Positions 21,057 through 33,739 of a stretch of 64,000 nt of DNA are shown piece after piece. A program made the position numbers and the translations under genes. Location of the stretch: the NCBI GenBank assembly GCA_021234155.1, contig JAJEKV010000014.1, positions 9,877,563-9,941,562 on the forward strand, read 5' to 3'. How positions within the stretch are numbered: the stretch's first letter is position 1; each line of letters starts with the position of its first letter. The stretch is from Isoetes taiwanensis. Taxonomy: Eukaryota > Streptophyta > Lycopodiopsida > Isoetales > Isoetaceae. Below the pieces are notes generated by a model. It did not search any database and was not told where the DNA came from. It was given only the letters and a program-made list of their open reading frames with translations.

Positions 21057-22606
21057 TGTGGCGTTCAAAGCATAACATACGGTATGAATCATTATATTAT
21101 CTCGACATGTCACTAGTACATGTCGACTCGGGCGACATGTACAACGACGGCAAATAAAGGGTAGTACCCTAAGTGCGACCTTGTGAACCATTATATTGCA
21201 CATGTTAAAGCAACATGTGAATATAATCCTTTTGCCACATGGCAATGACCCATTGACCAAAAGGGACCAGCCCTAAATGCATGGAGATAAAGGGGCATAA
21301 ACCCTAAAAGGGAAACCCTTTCGGTTCTCACCCACGAGTCACCGGATTGGAGGAGCGAGAGGATGCATTTTACGCTGAGCGAGCGAGAGAAGCCGGATCT
21401 CAGTTGCGGCTCGATCCAAGATCGGCGGACGAGATCGGCGGGACACGAAGATCGGCGGCATGGGCGCTTTCAGAGGAGTGGGGCCGACCAAGATGCGGGT
21501 GGATCCGAAAGTTATCAGGCCTCTTTCAAGTAGGTTTAGCATTCATTCTTAGCTTTGGCGACCCCTCTGACCTAAGAATGATAGTCACTAACAAAGGAAC
21601 CTAACCATGTATGATTAGGTAGATTAGAATAGATGTATTCTATTATTTTCAGTTCTGTTTGTGATGATGTTTTGACATTCTATCGCCACTCTTGTGTGTA
21701 TTGGGAAGGGGGTAGAGACCCGAGCCCAAGTAGTTGTATGATCGTAGTTTTAGCCCATTAATTCCCCATTAATGCGGCACGTGCATAAGAGCCCTTTGGC
21801 CGTGGGTGGCGAGCAAGACCGGTGACAAGGAAGGGCTTGTCTTATCCTGATTGATCCCTCCCAGTGCGTAGCGATGGCGGGGAACATTGTGGGCTAGGCC
21901 TAATACCACCGCAGCTGCGTGAGGGGCGGGGTATGGGCTCGACACCTCTTGGGTGATGCGTTATCTTCTAGAGGTTCAAGTCGTGATCTGACGGTGGCTC
22001 TCTAGCTCGCCTTTGTGATTGGCATGAACCTTCTAGAGGAGAGTGATCTCCTCCTGCCTCATCGGGAGCTGGGGAGAATGCAACCCAAATAGTAGCCCCT
22101 TTGGCTATGAGCCCCGGCGGGGTGGGGCTCAATACTTTTTGCCCTATCGCAAAGTATGCAAGGAGGGGCGATGGGTGGACTACCCAACGACCATGTTTCT
22201 ATGCCAGGTAAATCCATTTGCCATGAATTTCGCATGCATTGTTATCCAGGAGACCCAAAGCCGTCGGTCTTTCCCCAAGAGTCCGAGCACGTGTAGGATT
22301 TCCCCATGTTATGTTGATATACCGATGTGTTGTTGCAGCTCTTTGTGATATGGTGGACCACCCTTGAGGTGGGTATGTTATTGTTGATTGATGTCATGTG
22401 CTCATGTGTGTTTACGCTTCAGCGGCTAGATCGATCAGGGAGGCGGGATGAATGACATGTCCATTCTTCCCGTCGGGTTCTTGGCCACCGGCAAAGAGCG
22501 ATGTTAGGTGGGCGACACCCTCATGTCGTGGCGGATCTTTGGTTTGAGGGATGATCTCCGGTTTGTATACGATCGGGCATCATTATAGGAGGGCTGGGGA
22601 CGTCTA
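21057..22606 (+). repeat. 5' LTR of the 11-kb element
   Basis: This copy begins TGTGGCGTTC and matches 30532-32061 along its whole length. The upstream part contains clustered ACATGT motifs (about 21105-21145) and an inverted pair CACATGTT / AACATGTG near 21198-21218. The end reads CGTCTA, where the 3' copy has CATCACA, so the terminal CA is altered in this copy. Confidence 0.9.
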
Positions 22607-22607
22607 A

Positions 22608-22618
22608 TGGTATCGAGC
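22608..22618 (+). other. Primer binding site, initiator-Met tRNA type
   Basis: TGGTATCGAGC starts two bases after the LTR. The plant initiator-Met site is TGGTATCAGAGC, and this copy differs by loss of the A within CAG. The same loss is seen at 46907, while 57767 has the full form. Confidence 0.75.
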
Positions 22619-22862
22619 TTTGATCTTGGCGGACCAAGATCGAGCCTTCGATCGTATTTCTATAGGAACTAACTAATCTAGACATTCAGTCTTGGAGATA
22701 AAAGCCCAAGCACGAACCTCGAATAGTGGGGAAATTTTTTTTTTCCCAGGAATAGAGTTAGTAATTATCTAGAATTAGGATAATTAGAGAACATATTTAA
22801 GATGAAATAGATAGAAGAAAAGTCACCTAAGAAAGTCTAGCAAATTTTAGACACTTTTTGGC

Positions 22863-23980
22863 CGACACCTCCAAGGATGCCGGGGAGCATGTTAGGTCAG
22901 GACCTAAGGTTGGTCTCTCTTGAGCTTAGAGGGGTCACCCCATATGAACCCTAGAACTCGGCCTTAGGAGCCCCAAATTGTAAAATAAAAGATGAAATTC
23001 CGCTTAAAAAGCTCGAATTAGCTAGATTTGTATGTTAAAACACAGAAAAACATTAAGTAAAAGTCATTTTGGAGCAACACCTCTAAGGGTGCTTAAGAGT
23101 GGCATAGTTAGGTCATGACCTAACACCCTTCAGCAAGTAATGCTTAGAGGGGTCCCCTAAAAGTGACCTCGGAATTTGATCAAAACTTACTCAAATTGTA
23201 AAAGTAATGATAGAATCTTGCTTAGAATGCCTAAATTAGTGGGAAACGCATGTTAATTGGTGTAAATTGGATAAGTTTAGAGCAAAAAGGGCCAACACCT
23301 CTAAGGGTGCGCCAGGGCATAGTTAGGTCTGGACCTAACACCCGGTTCGGGAGAAAATAGTTGAAGAAGACCTAGCTTCGATTCGAGATATGGAGGATTT
23401 CATCAACAAACCAAGAAAATAAGCAAGGCAGAGATGGAGGTCGTGCAACACTTCGAAGATTCACTGGCATGCACGCTCCATGCAAAAAGAGTCACGCTTC
23501 AACCAAAGGACATGAGACTGGCCAAATACATCAAGAGGACAGATAAATAGAACAGAAGCTACTTTTTGTAACTAACAGGCTTATATGTAAAGGTGAAAAT
23601 TTTGAATAATAAGGATATATAGTTGTTTAGAACGTGCATTAAGTATAGTAGTAGTTAAGGAGCAAATGCGAAATTTTGGGTAAAAAGAGGCCAACACCTC
23701 TAAGGGTGCGCCAGGGCATAGTTAGGTCTGGACCTAACACCCTCCTCACTGCAGCTTAGAGGGGGTCCAATAATGGACCCTTGATCGACCACTTACCTGC
23801 TCCAAATGAAGTAAATAAGCAAAAGAAACTTACAGTTGAGGAAAAGAAAATAAGTAGGAATTCACGTCTTTGAACTTGTTTTTGGCATCCATTAGACATA
23901 AATAGACCAACACCTCAAGGGTGCGCCGAGAGACCACTTAGGTCCCAACCTAACACCCTCCTCCTGCGCTTAGAGGGGTC
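22863..23980. repeat. About 215-bp tandem repeats, each headed by a nested hairpin
   Basis: Hairpin-bearing modules start near 22863, 23075, 23292, 23691 and 23907. The spacing is 212, 217, 399 and 216 bp, so one module between the third and fourth has lost its hairpin. Each module has CACCTCTAAGGGTG, then a near-palindrome such as GTTAGGTCATGACCTAAC (perfect, 23107-23124), then AACACCCT and CTTAGAGGGG. The three pairs nest inside one another. The segments between hairpins are also related, for example 'CAAATTGTAAAA' near 22975 and 23194. The array begins about 250 bp after the primer site, in the element leader. Confidence 0.85.
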
Positions 23981-24120
23981 CGACCTTTCAACGTCCATAA
24001 CTTGAGCTCTGAGCTCCAAATCGTCTCTGAAATTTGTTGCAATAGGACCGTTAGACAGCCTAAAATCCATTTATGACCTCAAATTAGGCTAAAAATTCAA
24101 ACCCCAGCTCAAAATGACCA

Positions 24121-27100
24121 AAATTGCTCAAACCCTTGAATTGTTTTTCCAAACTGTGGTTTGTTTGTAAATATAAGCATACCCCATTAGTACCTCACAA
24201 GTATTGCTCTCGGCTCAAAGGCTAATGCCTTACTCCTAGATAGAAGTGCCCAAGAACACCCCTTTGTTATAGTCATCTAGACTTCAGCATAGCAACCCAA
24301 GTCCAACTGTTGGTACATCACCTCTGCTCATGCCAAAGGCATAAACCTTGACCTAATTTTGTGTCCTTCTAATAGAGTTTGACCTATACAGCCACCACAT
24401 TGACACTCCCTATTGCCAGGATACCTAGAAAGGAGCTAGAGTCTAGAGCTACCCAAGTCACTCCATGTGTAGAGATTGGACTCCCCCAAACCAACTTTGC
24501 TAGGACCTTAGAGTATGCCTCAAACATCATGGAGGTTTTGCAAAACAACCCTCATTTCATGCCATACCACACGTCCTAATGTTCATAGACTTGGAGATTA
24601 TAGATATGTCTCCAGTAATGCTGCTCGAGCCATCTTGCTTGCTTATAGAGCCCAAAATGTTGTAGGAGAGCCCTTCAAGTGGACCTTTAGACTCTAGAAT
24701 ATACGAGCGTTACTTTCGAAGTACAGGGTCAGAACCACAGAAGATCTAGAGGCGCAACTTCTTGAAGACATCAAGGTCCCAGCCGATGTCTGAGGCGGAT
24801 AAGGAGAGGAGACCAAAAAAGGCGTAGACCCAAGAGAGGGGAAGCACAACGACAAACACCTCAAGCCCGACAAGCGAGTAGAACAGGACACCAGAGGCCT
24901 ATCATCAATCTTCATCAAATGGGAAGAATATTTGGTAACCAAGCGGCATCAAGAATTTTCTAGATGTCAACCTCCGGCTACTGCGTCCACGAGGTCACAT
25001 CGAAAGAGGATCTCGACACCTTCACCAACTTCGGCGCACATGAGTTTCAAATGGAAGAATGCAAAGGCAGCAAAATACGGGTCGCGGGAAGGCGTTAGAC
25101 ATCGATGCCACGTTGGCATCACGAGCTAAGGTCGGAGGGCATAATCTTTCATCGAGGAGAGAAGCCATGCGACACGGGGGCGTATAGAAACCGGGAGGAG
25201 GGAAGACAACCCGCGACCTTGCAGCCCGGCGGCTCAAGTGAATATAATGCAACGTCAACAAAAGGAGCAACCAAGCTAGGCAACCACAAAGCACCTAAGG
25301 CTGACCGGGACAAGCTTCGGCTCCCTTGCACCGGCGGGAGAACTTTCATCGGTTCCAAAAGTAGGAGACCATGAGGGGAGGGAGGCGATATCGGGGAAGG
25401 AACATCTCCAACTTGAAGGCCTATATCGGCATTAGGGGCAAGATCAAGGAGGAGAATATTCCTTTCGAACAAAATTAGGACCGAAACACCCTAGAAACTA
25501 AAGGAAGGGCGACTTTACTACGTCAGCCAAGGAGTGCGAGACTTCGAATGGATAGGACCCAAAGGGCCGGAGGAGGCGACCTACCCGCCGGTACAAATCC
25601 GCGCCCAAAGGCAACGGAAGGAGCTAGGGTAGGTGCAATGGAGATGACCACACTTCCAAGCCGGGGAGAGGCACCTCGGAATGAAGCAAAGCCCAATCAG
25701 CGAGCACTTTCGAGGAAATTCAACCCTCACCCAGGAATGACAATGCGCGCCTCACCGACCCACGATCTCGAGCCGAAGACATTCAAGAGCGCCCGCAACA
25801 GCCCGGTGATCAACCGATCAATGGCACCGCACATCGGCAACCTTGCAGCGACACCACTTTGCATATAGGGGCGTTGGCGGTCCCGCATTCCGGCTGACGG
25901 ACATACACATTAAGGAGGAGCATCTTTTTCAAGGGATCACATCGGCGAACACTCTTCGCAACTTGGGGTGACGAGCTCCGGATCGGAACATGAAGCTCAA
26001 CAATAGTAGCAGCATCTCAAGGAATCCAGTCAACCCGAGAAGATGCAGTAAAACGAAGGATCAGCGATGATAGGAGGAGGGAAACCCTAAAGGAGTATAA
26101 ACATTTAAGTAGATCTTCGTAGTTGTTTTCAAAAAGTGGATGAATTAAAATCCCAATGTAAATGCGTATATGTCTATTGTATATATCAGGGTGCTCACAG
26201 ATATAGTGGAGAAACATGAGTTTTAAAGTCATGTTTTATGGATTTAGCGCTTAGATCGAGGGAAGCTCCTTCACCGACTACCAAATGAGGAAGCAAGGAA
26301 GCACAACTATAGCCCAAGATCAAAATGGAAGAGCAAGTACGAGGGAGAAATGACGAGCTCAAGCTCAAGCAAACCGACTCCAAACACCCGGGAAGTGCCC
26401 TCAAGTAGAAGATCGTAGCGTCCACCCAATGTCGAACAAGAGACAACAGGTCATGTCAAGATCATCGGACGCATCGGGACATCATCGGTATGCAACACTA
26501 CGCTTGTGGCGGCGGCAACACTTGATGAACTTATGACACGAGTGGCCTCAACAATAGAAGGAGGAGCGACCCGACATCAACAAGCCAACTAAGAAGGCAC
26601 ATCTCGGCGACCATAATTCCACCTTGTGGTAATATAGGGTGATCGCTATGACAGCGTATTAGATGGAGATGCACTTACGAAAGGCACATAGCGAGGAGAT
26701 ATGCCTCCAACAACTAGGTGATGGCCTTGGGGTACGGGTACTTCCGATCATATAGATAATTAGAGCAGAAAGAAGCCCGATCGCATCTCCGAGGCATGAG
26801 GGACCTCAAGCCAAGGTAGAAGCATTTCAAGACACCTTAGCGACAAAAGTATATCTAAAGAAGGTACCTCTTCAACTCAAGGGTCAAGGCTGCTTGTGAG
26901 ATATAAGGATCCATCATCCGACAAGCGAGCCATCGGGGGGGAGAGCTATGATGCCTTACTTGCGGAGAGGCCAGGCATGCATAGAGGGACAAAGGCGAGG
27001 CTGAAAAGCTGGAGAAGTGCTAGCAACCGACTTCTTCCACGATCTCCCTAGGCAGCGGGGAGGATCAAAGCGGCGAGCACAATCAAAGCCAGAAAGGTAC

Positions 27101-30100
27101 CTCAAGACAAGAAGATGGCATAGCGTGGGCGTGACAAGCGCCCAAGCCATGTGATCGAGGGGCATCAAAAAGTAAGATTGGAGGCTTCGATGGAGAAGCA
27201 ACTAAGCGAGCCGAGCCGATGACTTGCAGCGGACTTGCATGCAACTTGGTGAACAAGGATGGATGATTCAAAGAACAAGCTGCGAGAGAGAACAACTCGA
27301 GGTATAGCCAAAGGAAGCCGCAACCTCAAGAGGCGCCTCAAATAGCTTCAAGTATCATGAAGGGGAGCGATTACCGCCCAGAAAGGGATCGGGGAAGCGG
27401 ACCTGAAATGTCGAAGCATCAGCGACCACCACACCTTTAGTTAGAATGTGATGCAAAGCGTGTTGTGCCATAGCCGACAAACATCGGAGGGCCCAAGTAT
27501 ATCAACAAGTTACCGGTCTGAGCTGGCGTACAAATAGGAGGATATAGATCGTCAACACCATTGCACGGGAGGAACACCAGATGACATTACCAAGGAGTAG
27601 GTGTGCAACTTCGAAGGGAGGCACAAGGGGACTTAATAGCTCTAGTAGTAATTGTAATTATGTAAGCTATATGCTTTGCATATATAGTTCCTTGTTATTC
27701 CTTCCCTCCCATAGCGTAACAAATCAAAGGAAGAGATGTCAAGCGGTTTGCGGGGGTGAAGCAATCAACATCCTCAACACTCTTGGGGCAACAAGAGGAC
27801 TCGATGTATGAGGCGTCGATGGAGTCGAAAAGAAACAATATCGGATCTGAGTCGTCCTTTAGCTGCCAAGACAAAAAGTTCAAGATGAAAGATCTTTTTC
27901 AGCCAAGCAACCTTCGGGCTTTTGAAAGCGGCATGGAAGATTTCAAGTGATCAACTACACCATCAAGCCAACCGGCAATGAGAGGCTTCTAGCGAACAAA
28001 GTCAACCTCTACATCAAAGGGGAGCCCCGTCAAGGAGGCTGAAGTATATCGGCGACTTCGGAAGAAGCGTACCTTGCTACTTCAAGCGGGAGCAGCGAGT
28101 GGATGAGCTTCTAGCAAGCTCGGGAATCTAAGGCCATGGGGTCTAGTAGGTTAAATGTCTGGGACGACAACATCCATATTGGGATTAGAAGGCATTGCGG
28201 GATATTTCATTTGAAAGGATTGCCCTTATATTGAGCTAAAGCGTCAAGGATTGGGAAGGAAGCATAGGAGTGACTAAAATTATACATGATTGCTTCTTGG
28301 TCATCCACTTGAAACCACTTGGTGAGATTGATCTCCTAAGCTAAGAAGGAATCATTACTAGGATAATTGTTGACCATGTATAAATCTAGCACCTCAAAAG
28401 AATAATCCAACAGAAAGAAAAGAAGTAATCTAACAAGTCCGGCCAACATTTACGATGGCATCAATTGATTGGTAGGAATATTCCAAGAGTTTAAATAACT
28501 AAGAAAGGGGAATCTCTAGAATATAAAAAAGAATAATACATGTAAGGTACATCTAAAATAAAATTATAGTAATCAAATAGTCTTTTTGAGACAAAAGGAA
28601 TTGTCGTCATGACAAAACCTTGTGGTTTAGAATCGTTCTAACCAAGTAGGTAACCCATAACTATATTGAAATAAATGATAACATAATATGTGCATCCATC
28701 TTAGATGGTTATATATGTTAGCTAAGGCTAGTAAAAATGTAATCGCTAAGTAAGAAGCGTATAACCTCTTAAGGGGAGAGAATAGATATGGCGTTGTGTA
28801 CAATGTCATTGAAAGTGCCGGGACCATTTTCTTTTCGAAGAAAGTGGGAGGCTCAATTTTTTGATTGAGCGTACTTGCATCCAGAATTGACCGGCCCGTA
28901 GAATAGAGTTCACTCAGGCAATGGCGGCGAATAGAGCGTAAGATAGATAGATACCTTAGTGCTCGGGGAGGCCTTCAGCGTCTGAGGCCCGGCGTGGTAG
29001 CTAACTACACCAATGAAGTGGAACAAAACTATGGGAGCAATGCAGCGACCAAGTCATCTCCAAATTACCGGCCAGGCTCAATAGGTGGATCGTTCTAGCC
29101 TTAGGTAAAGGTAATGCATGTATTATAAGCTTTAATGTGTCTTATTGATAAGTTAAATATAAACCCTAATAGCGCATAGAAATTCTTCATGCATTATATG
29201 TATCATAAGGAAATAAGTTAAATAACAAGCGGTAATATGAGGTAGCATATTAATTAATCCTTCCCAAGGATGCAATTCCTTCAAGGATAGCTATATGACC
29301 TCGGGTCCTTGTAAATATAAATAGAAAATAGAATTGAGATATACTTAAGTGCATCTTAGGGATATACTTCCAAGGGTAATGCCGGGACCCAAGGAAGAGA
29401 ATAAGAAGCACATCTAATTCTTGTGTATGATAATTAAAACCTTGTCTATGTAACAATAGGTCTAAACGAGGGGTTATTGTTAAAATAATGCGATCTAAAA
29501 AGTCCTTAAATATTGCAAAGCTTAGAGTAAATATAATTGTACTATCGGAAGTAATGTATCCAAATCTTGTGATAATGTTAATTCATAAATATTACCTTAT
29601 GGTAATTATGTTAATCGCATGCATTAAAAGAGCGGTGAGAAATCATGCGGGGTTTCAAGTTAATCTCGCATGCGGCCTATCCTAGGTATGGGATGCATGC
29701 GTTGTTACCGATGATGAGACCACTACGGTGATCTCTGGGACGTGGTGGAATGTCAATGTAGGCATGACCCAGCGGTTCGCTTGGATGAGTAGAAGGTAGA
29801 TTAAAAAGTCTACTTCCGTCCCACGGAGTAAAGGCGACCCTCGAAGATAAGAGGTCATTGGGAATGCATTGATAGGAAAGCACCTCTAGTCAATGCCTAC
29901 TAGGGAAGGATCCTTCCACGCCCAAATCTGGGGGAGGGGCGCCATCCTTTCGCCAAAGGCCACTAAAGGTGTAGGCATGAGTGTCATCCTAGGCATTATA
30001 TTTTGTCTCCTCCGGCCACGATGGAAGAAGCATCCTCTTCCTACGCCCGGGGAGATTAGTCATGCATCCATTTAGTTAATTAGATGGGTGGTTACCTTAT

Positions 30101-30518
30101 AACCATAATTTTGTTAATAATTAAAATGGTATTAATGTAGTGTCGCCTCTTGGGCCAATAGAGTGCTCAGGAGGGCAAGGAGGTCGAACTCACGAAGACT
30201 TGCAACACAAGTTTTGTTGGAATGTGTTGCAAGGAATGAAGAGTACCTCGAAGGATAATTGTATATGAAATTATTAAATCTTGATAAACTTAAATGTCAT
30301 TATTAAGTAAGGCTAATAAGTACCTTGCTTTTAATAGAGTTATGAATTGATAAGTTATTGGGATAATGCAATGTCCTAGTAATGTTTTAAAAATATTACC
30401 TTAGAGTAATTCTAATAAGCGTGTAAGTATAATAGTAATAAATTGTATGCATCAAGTTGGTTGCGGGACGGGGAAGATCCCAAGGTGGGGACTCTCGATC
30501 TGCGGACGACATCAATTC
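24121..30518 (+). other. Internal region of the 11-kb element, unassigned
   Basis: No retroelement protein motif could be read in any frame. 24700-28160 is purine-rich and CAG-poor, with many CGG and CGA triplets, which suggests the artefact described in the findings. 28160-30480 is AT-rich with few open frames. The short frames here (for example 24379-24579 and 25548-25868) have no recognisable family. Confidence 0.5.
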
Positions 30519-30531
30519 AAGGTGGGGAGAA
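30519..30531 (+). other. Polypurine tract of the 11-kb element
   Basis: AAGGTGGGGAGAA lies directly before the TG of the 3' LTR at 30532. The position and purine content match the plus-strand primer of LTR retroelements. Confidence 0.75.
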
Positions 30532-32061
30532 TGTGGCGTTCGGCATAACATACGGTATGAATACATATATTATCGCGACATGTCACTAGTACATGTCGAC
30601 TCGGGCGACATGTACGGCGGCGGTAAAGGGTAGTACCCTAGGGTGCGACCTTGTGAACCATTATATTGCACATGTTAAAGCAACATGTGAATATAATCCC
30701 TTTTGCCACGTGGCAATGACCCATTGACCAAAAGGGACCAGCCCTAAATGCGTGGAGATAAAGGGGCATAAACCTAAAAGGGAAACCCTTCGGGTTCTCG
30801 AGCCCACGAGTCTCGGATTGGAGCGGCGGAGGATGCATTTCGCTGAGGCGAGGAAGTCGGATCTCCGGGTTGCATTTCGATCCAAGATTGGAACCGAGAT
30901 CAGCGGCATGGGCGCTTTCGGAGGAGTGGGAGCCGGCCAAGATGCGGGTGGGTGGTTGATTCAATAGGTAGATCCGAGTTCTCAGGCCTCTTTGATAGGT
31001 TTAGCATTCATTCTTAGCTTTAGGCGACCCCCTAGAATGATAGTCACTAACAAAGGAACCTAACCATGTATGATTAGGTAGATTAGAATAGATGTATTCT
31101 ATTATTTTTCGATTCTGTTATGATGATGGTTTGACATTCTATGCACCTCTTGTGTATTGGGAAGGGGTAGAGACCGAGCCCAAGTAGTTGTATGATCATA
31201 GTTTTAGCCCATTAATTCCCAATTAATGCGGCCTGTGCATAAGAGCCCACCTGGCTGTGGGTGGCGGAGCTAGACCGGCTGACAAGGAAGGGCTTGTCTG
31301 ATCCTGATTGATCCCTGCAGTGCGTAGTGGCGGCCGGGGAACATTGTGGGCTAGGCCTAATACCACGGCCGCTGCGTGAGGCGGGGTATGGGCTCGACAC
31401 CTCTTGGGTGATCGTCATCTTCTAGGGGTTCAAGTATTATCTGGCGGTGGCTCTCTGCTACTTTGTGATTGGCATGAACCTTATGGAGGAGAGTGATCTC
31501 CTCTGCCTCATCGGGGGCTGGGGAGATGCAACCCGGTAGTAGCCCCTTTGGCTATGAACCCGGTGGGGCTACGGTGGGGCTCCAATACTTTTCAGCCTAT
31601 ACGCAAAAGTATACACAGGGGAGGCGGATGGAGTGGACTACCAGCGACCATGTTTCTATGCCGGCCAAATCCATTTGCCATGAATTATATGCGCATTGTT
31701 ATCCAGGAGATCCAAAGCCGTCGATCTTTCCCCAAGAGTCACGAGCCTGGGTAGGATTTCCCCATGTTATGTTGATATCTTGATGTGTTATTTGCGACTC
31801 TTGTGATATGGTGGACCACCCGAGGTGGGTATGTTATTGTTGATTGATGTCATGTGCTCATGTGTGTTTACGCTTCAGCGACTAGATCGATCGAGGGAGG
31901 CGGGATGAATGACCGCGTCCATTCTTCCCGTCGGGTTCTTGGCCACCGGCAAGAGCGATGTTAGGTGGGCGGCCTCATGTCGGCGGCGGAATCTTTGGTT
32001 TGAGGATGATCTCCGGTTTGTATCGATCGGGGCATCATTATAGGGGCTGAGGGCCATCACA
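30532..32061 (+). repeat. 3' LTR of the 11-kb element
   Basis: It begins TGTGGCGTTC and ends CATCACA, followed at once by the target duplication CAAGA (32062-32066). It differs from the 5' copy at many short sites. Several of these are a CAG or CTG in one copy and a CG-containing form in the other, for example TTGCAGCTC near 22335 against TTGCGACTC near 31792. Confidence 0.92.
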
Positions 32062-32066
32062 CAAGA

Positions 32067-33734
32067 TTCTGCACAAGAAGGAAAAAAAAAGTTGACGGGG
32101 AAGTGTATGCGCACATCACATTTGTATTGAGCACAAAGAACAATAGCGAAGAAAATTGCACAAGTTAACTAAAGAGGCGATTAACGGGGAAGAAGTGATG
32201 ATATCGTGGATATTAACGAGGTTACGCTTCATGATTTTTACATGGGAAATGAACAACTTACACTAGAATCCACTTTCCATTGAAGCGGTTGCGGTGCATG
32301 TAGCGGCCGAGGGTAGGAATCTTAGCTTCGGCTCATTTTATACGTTCTATAACTTACGCACGGACCTCCTTTGCTAGCAACAAGGTTTATTTCGGTACCA
32401 AAAGCGGGGAATCAATCAATGCCTTCTTAAGCCCTAATATTGTATTATCTTCTGCAGTTGTTTCCACAGTTGTAACTACATCATGGCTGGATGATTGTTT
32501 GTGCTTGGCTCCATGGCTCTCATTTTTCGACCATTATTTTTGTCTGGCAAAATTTGAAGCCACCGGACTTCTCTAACGGGAGTATATAGAGGTAGAAACA
32601 AATGGAGATTTTTGGAATGAAACTTTACATGCCTTCCCTCAACAAAGTTGGAGTTGCCAAATCAGAGTGAGAGAAGTATATCATGTTGAATTCGTTTTTC
32701 TTTATTAAAATATTATTCCTTTCAATTCCGTTATCCCATCCGATGTGATAATATACGGCAAAGACAGCAATGACAAAGGCAGCAGAGAGAGAATTCAAAT
32801 GCAACAACTTCGACTTATAAAATTCACCATGAAAATTTATATTAACAAAGAATTTTTTAGTATGTACAACTTGGAGGTACGCCACATGTTAATGGTTCAT
32901 TATATCAAGAAACTTACTCGTGAATATCATTTCCTCTTTACCATAAGTATTGTTGCCGACGGCGAAATAATTAAAAGGAATAGCCAACAAGGGCTATGAA
33001 TATTCCATTCTTGGAATGAATATTCCATTCTTGGATTGAAGCAGGAGTTTTGTATGTAAAGACAAATTGCAAATATCGTTCTATTTTTTCCAATAGATCT
33101 CACTAATAGCAAAGACGAAATGGAAATTTCATATAGATAACTAGAAGCACAACAAGCATTGAGGCTTGATATACAACATTGTGCTTCACTTGGATGTTTA
33201 TGTCCAATAACACTATGATCTCTTGTACTCAACCTACAAAAAGTCAAAGGTAATAGCAAAAACAACTTAACCTAACCAAACACTATTGTGCAAATCCTCA
33301 CAAGTAGACCCAGACAACCATGTCCACTGGAAAAAGTTTAGTTATTGGAATCGAATCCAAGCTCTAAGGTACACAAGCTTGAGTCCATAAGTTTGCAATT
33401 TATAGAATGTTTTGGCTAGCAACTACCAATAGAACCAAAATTGTAGTCTAATTGCAAGAATGAATCTGTTGAGGTTCAATTTTTTCTGCCTAACTCAATT
33501 ATCTTTAAATATTGTGAAAACACGACTTCACGGTTTGATTTAGGCCACTTCACCCTCGAGAAATTGGAGGGCAACCCTCCGTGTGCAGCACCTTGTTTTT
33601 TTTTTGTTCCGTTAAAGAGTTTCTGGGCCACAATCCATTTTATCTTTAGCTACTACATTTTCTTTTGGGGCATCTCATGCGCCGAAGCTCCTGGCAGCGA
33701 TTTTGTCTAGATCCAAGCTGTAGCAAGCTATCGG
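32067..33734. other. Unassigned spacer
   Basis: No gene could be supported. A short tandem duplication, GAATATTCCATTCTTG twice, lies at about 32998-33035. The frames at 32625-32885 (minus) and 32745-32999 (plus) overlap each other in opposite directions and show no family. Confidence 0.4.
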
Positions 33735-33739
33735 CCTTG

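Larger units (their letters stand above)
21057..32061 (+). mobile_element. Complete 11-kb LTR retrotransposon without readable pol (LARD-like)
   Basis: Two direct repeats of about 1.5 kb start TGTGGCGTTC and bound the element. The five-base target duplication CAAGA lies at 21052-21056 and 32062-32066. A primer site follows the left LTR and a purine tract precedes the right LTR, setting the plus orientation. The internal region is about 7.9 kb. I could not find protease, RT, RNase H or integrase motifs on either strand. This fits a large non-autonomous derivative that uses enzymes of another element. Because this stretch is heavily affected by the CAG/CTG problem, damaged coding sequence cannot be fully excluded. 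Confidence 0.9.

Noticed and set aside
30752-30967. Open frames shared by the 21057 and 30532 repeats (also 22043-22348 and 31493-31783)
   Set aside because: Their similarity is explained by the two LTRs being copies of each other; no start, motif or codon pattern supports coding.
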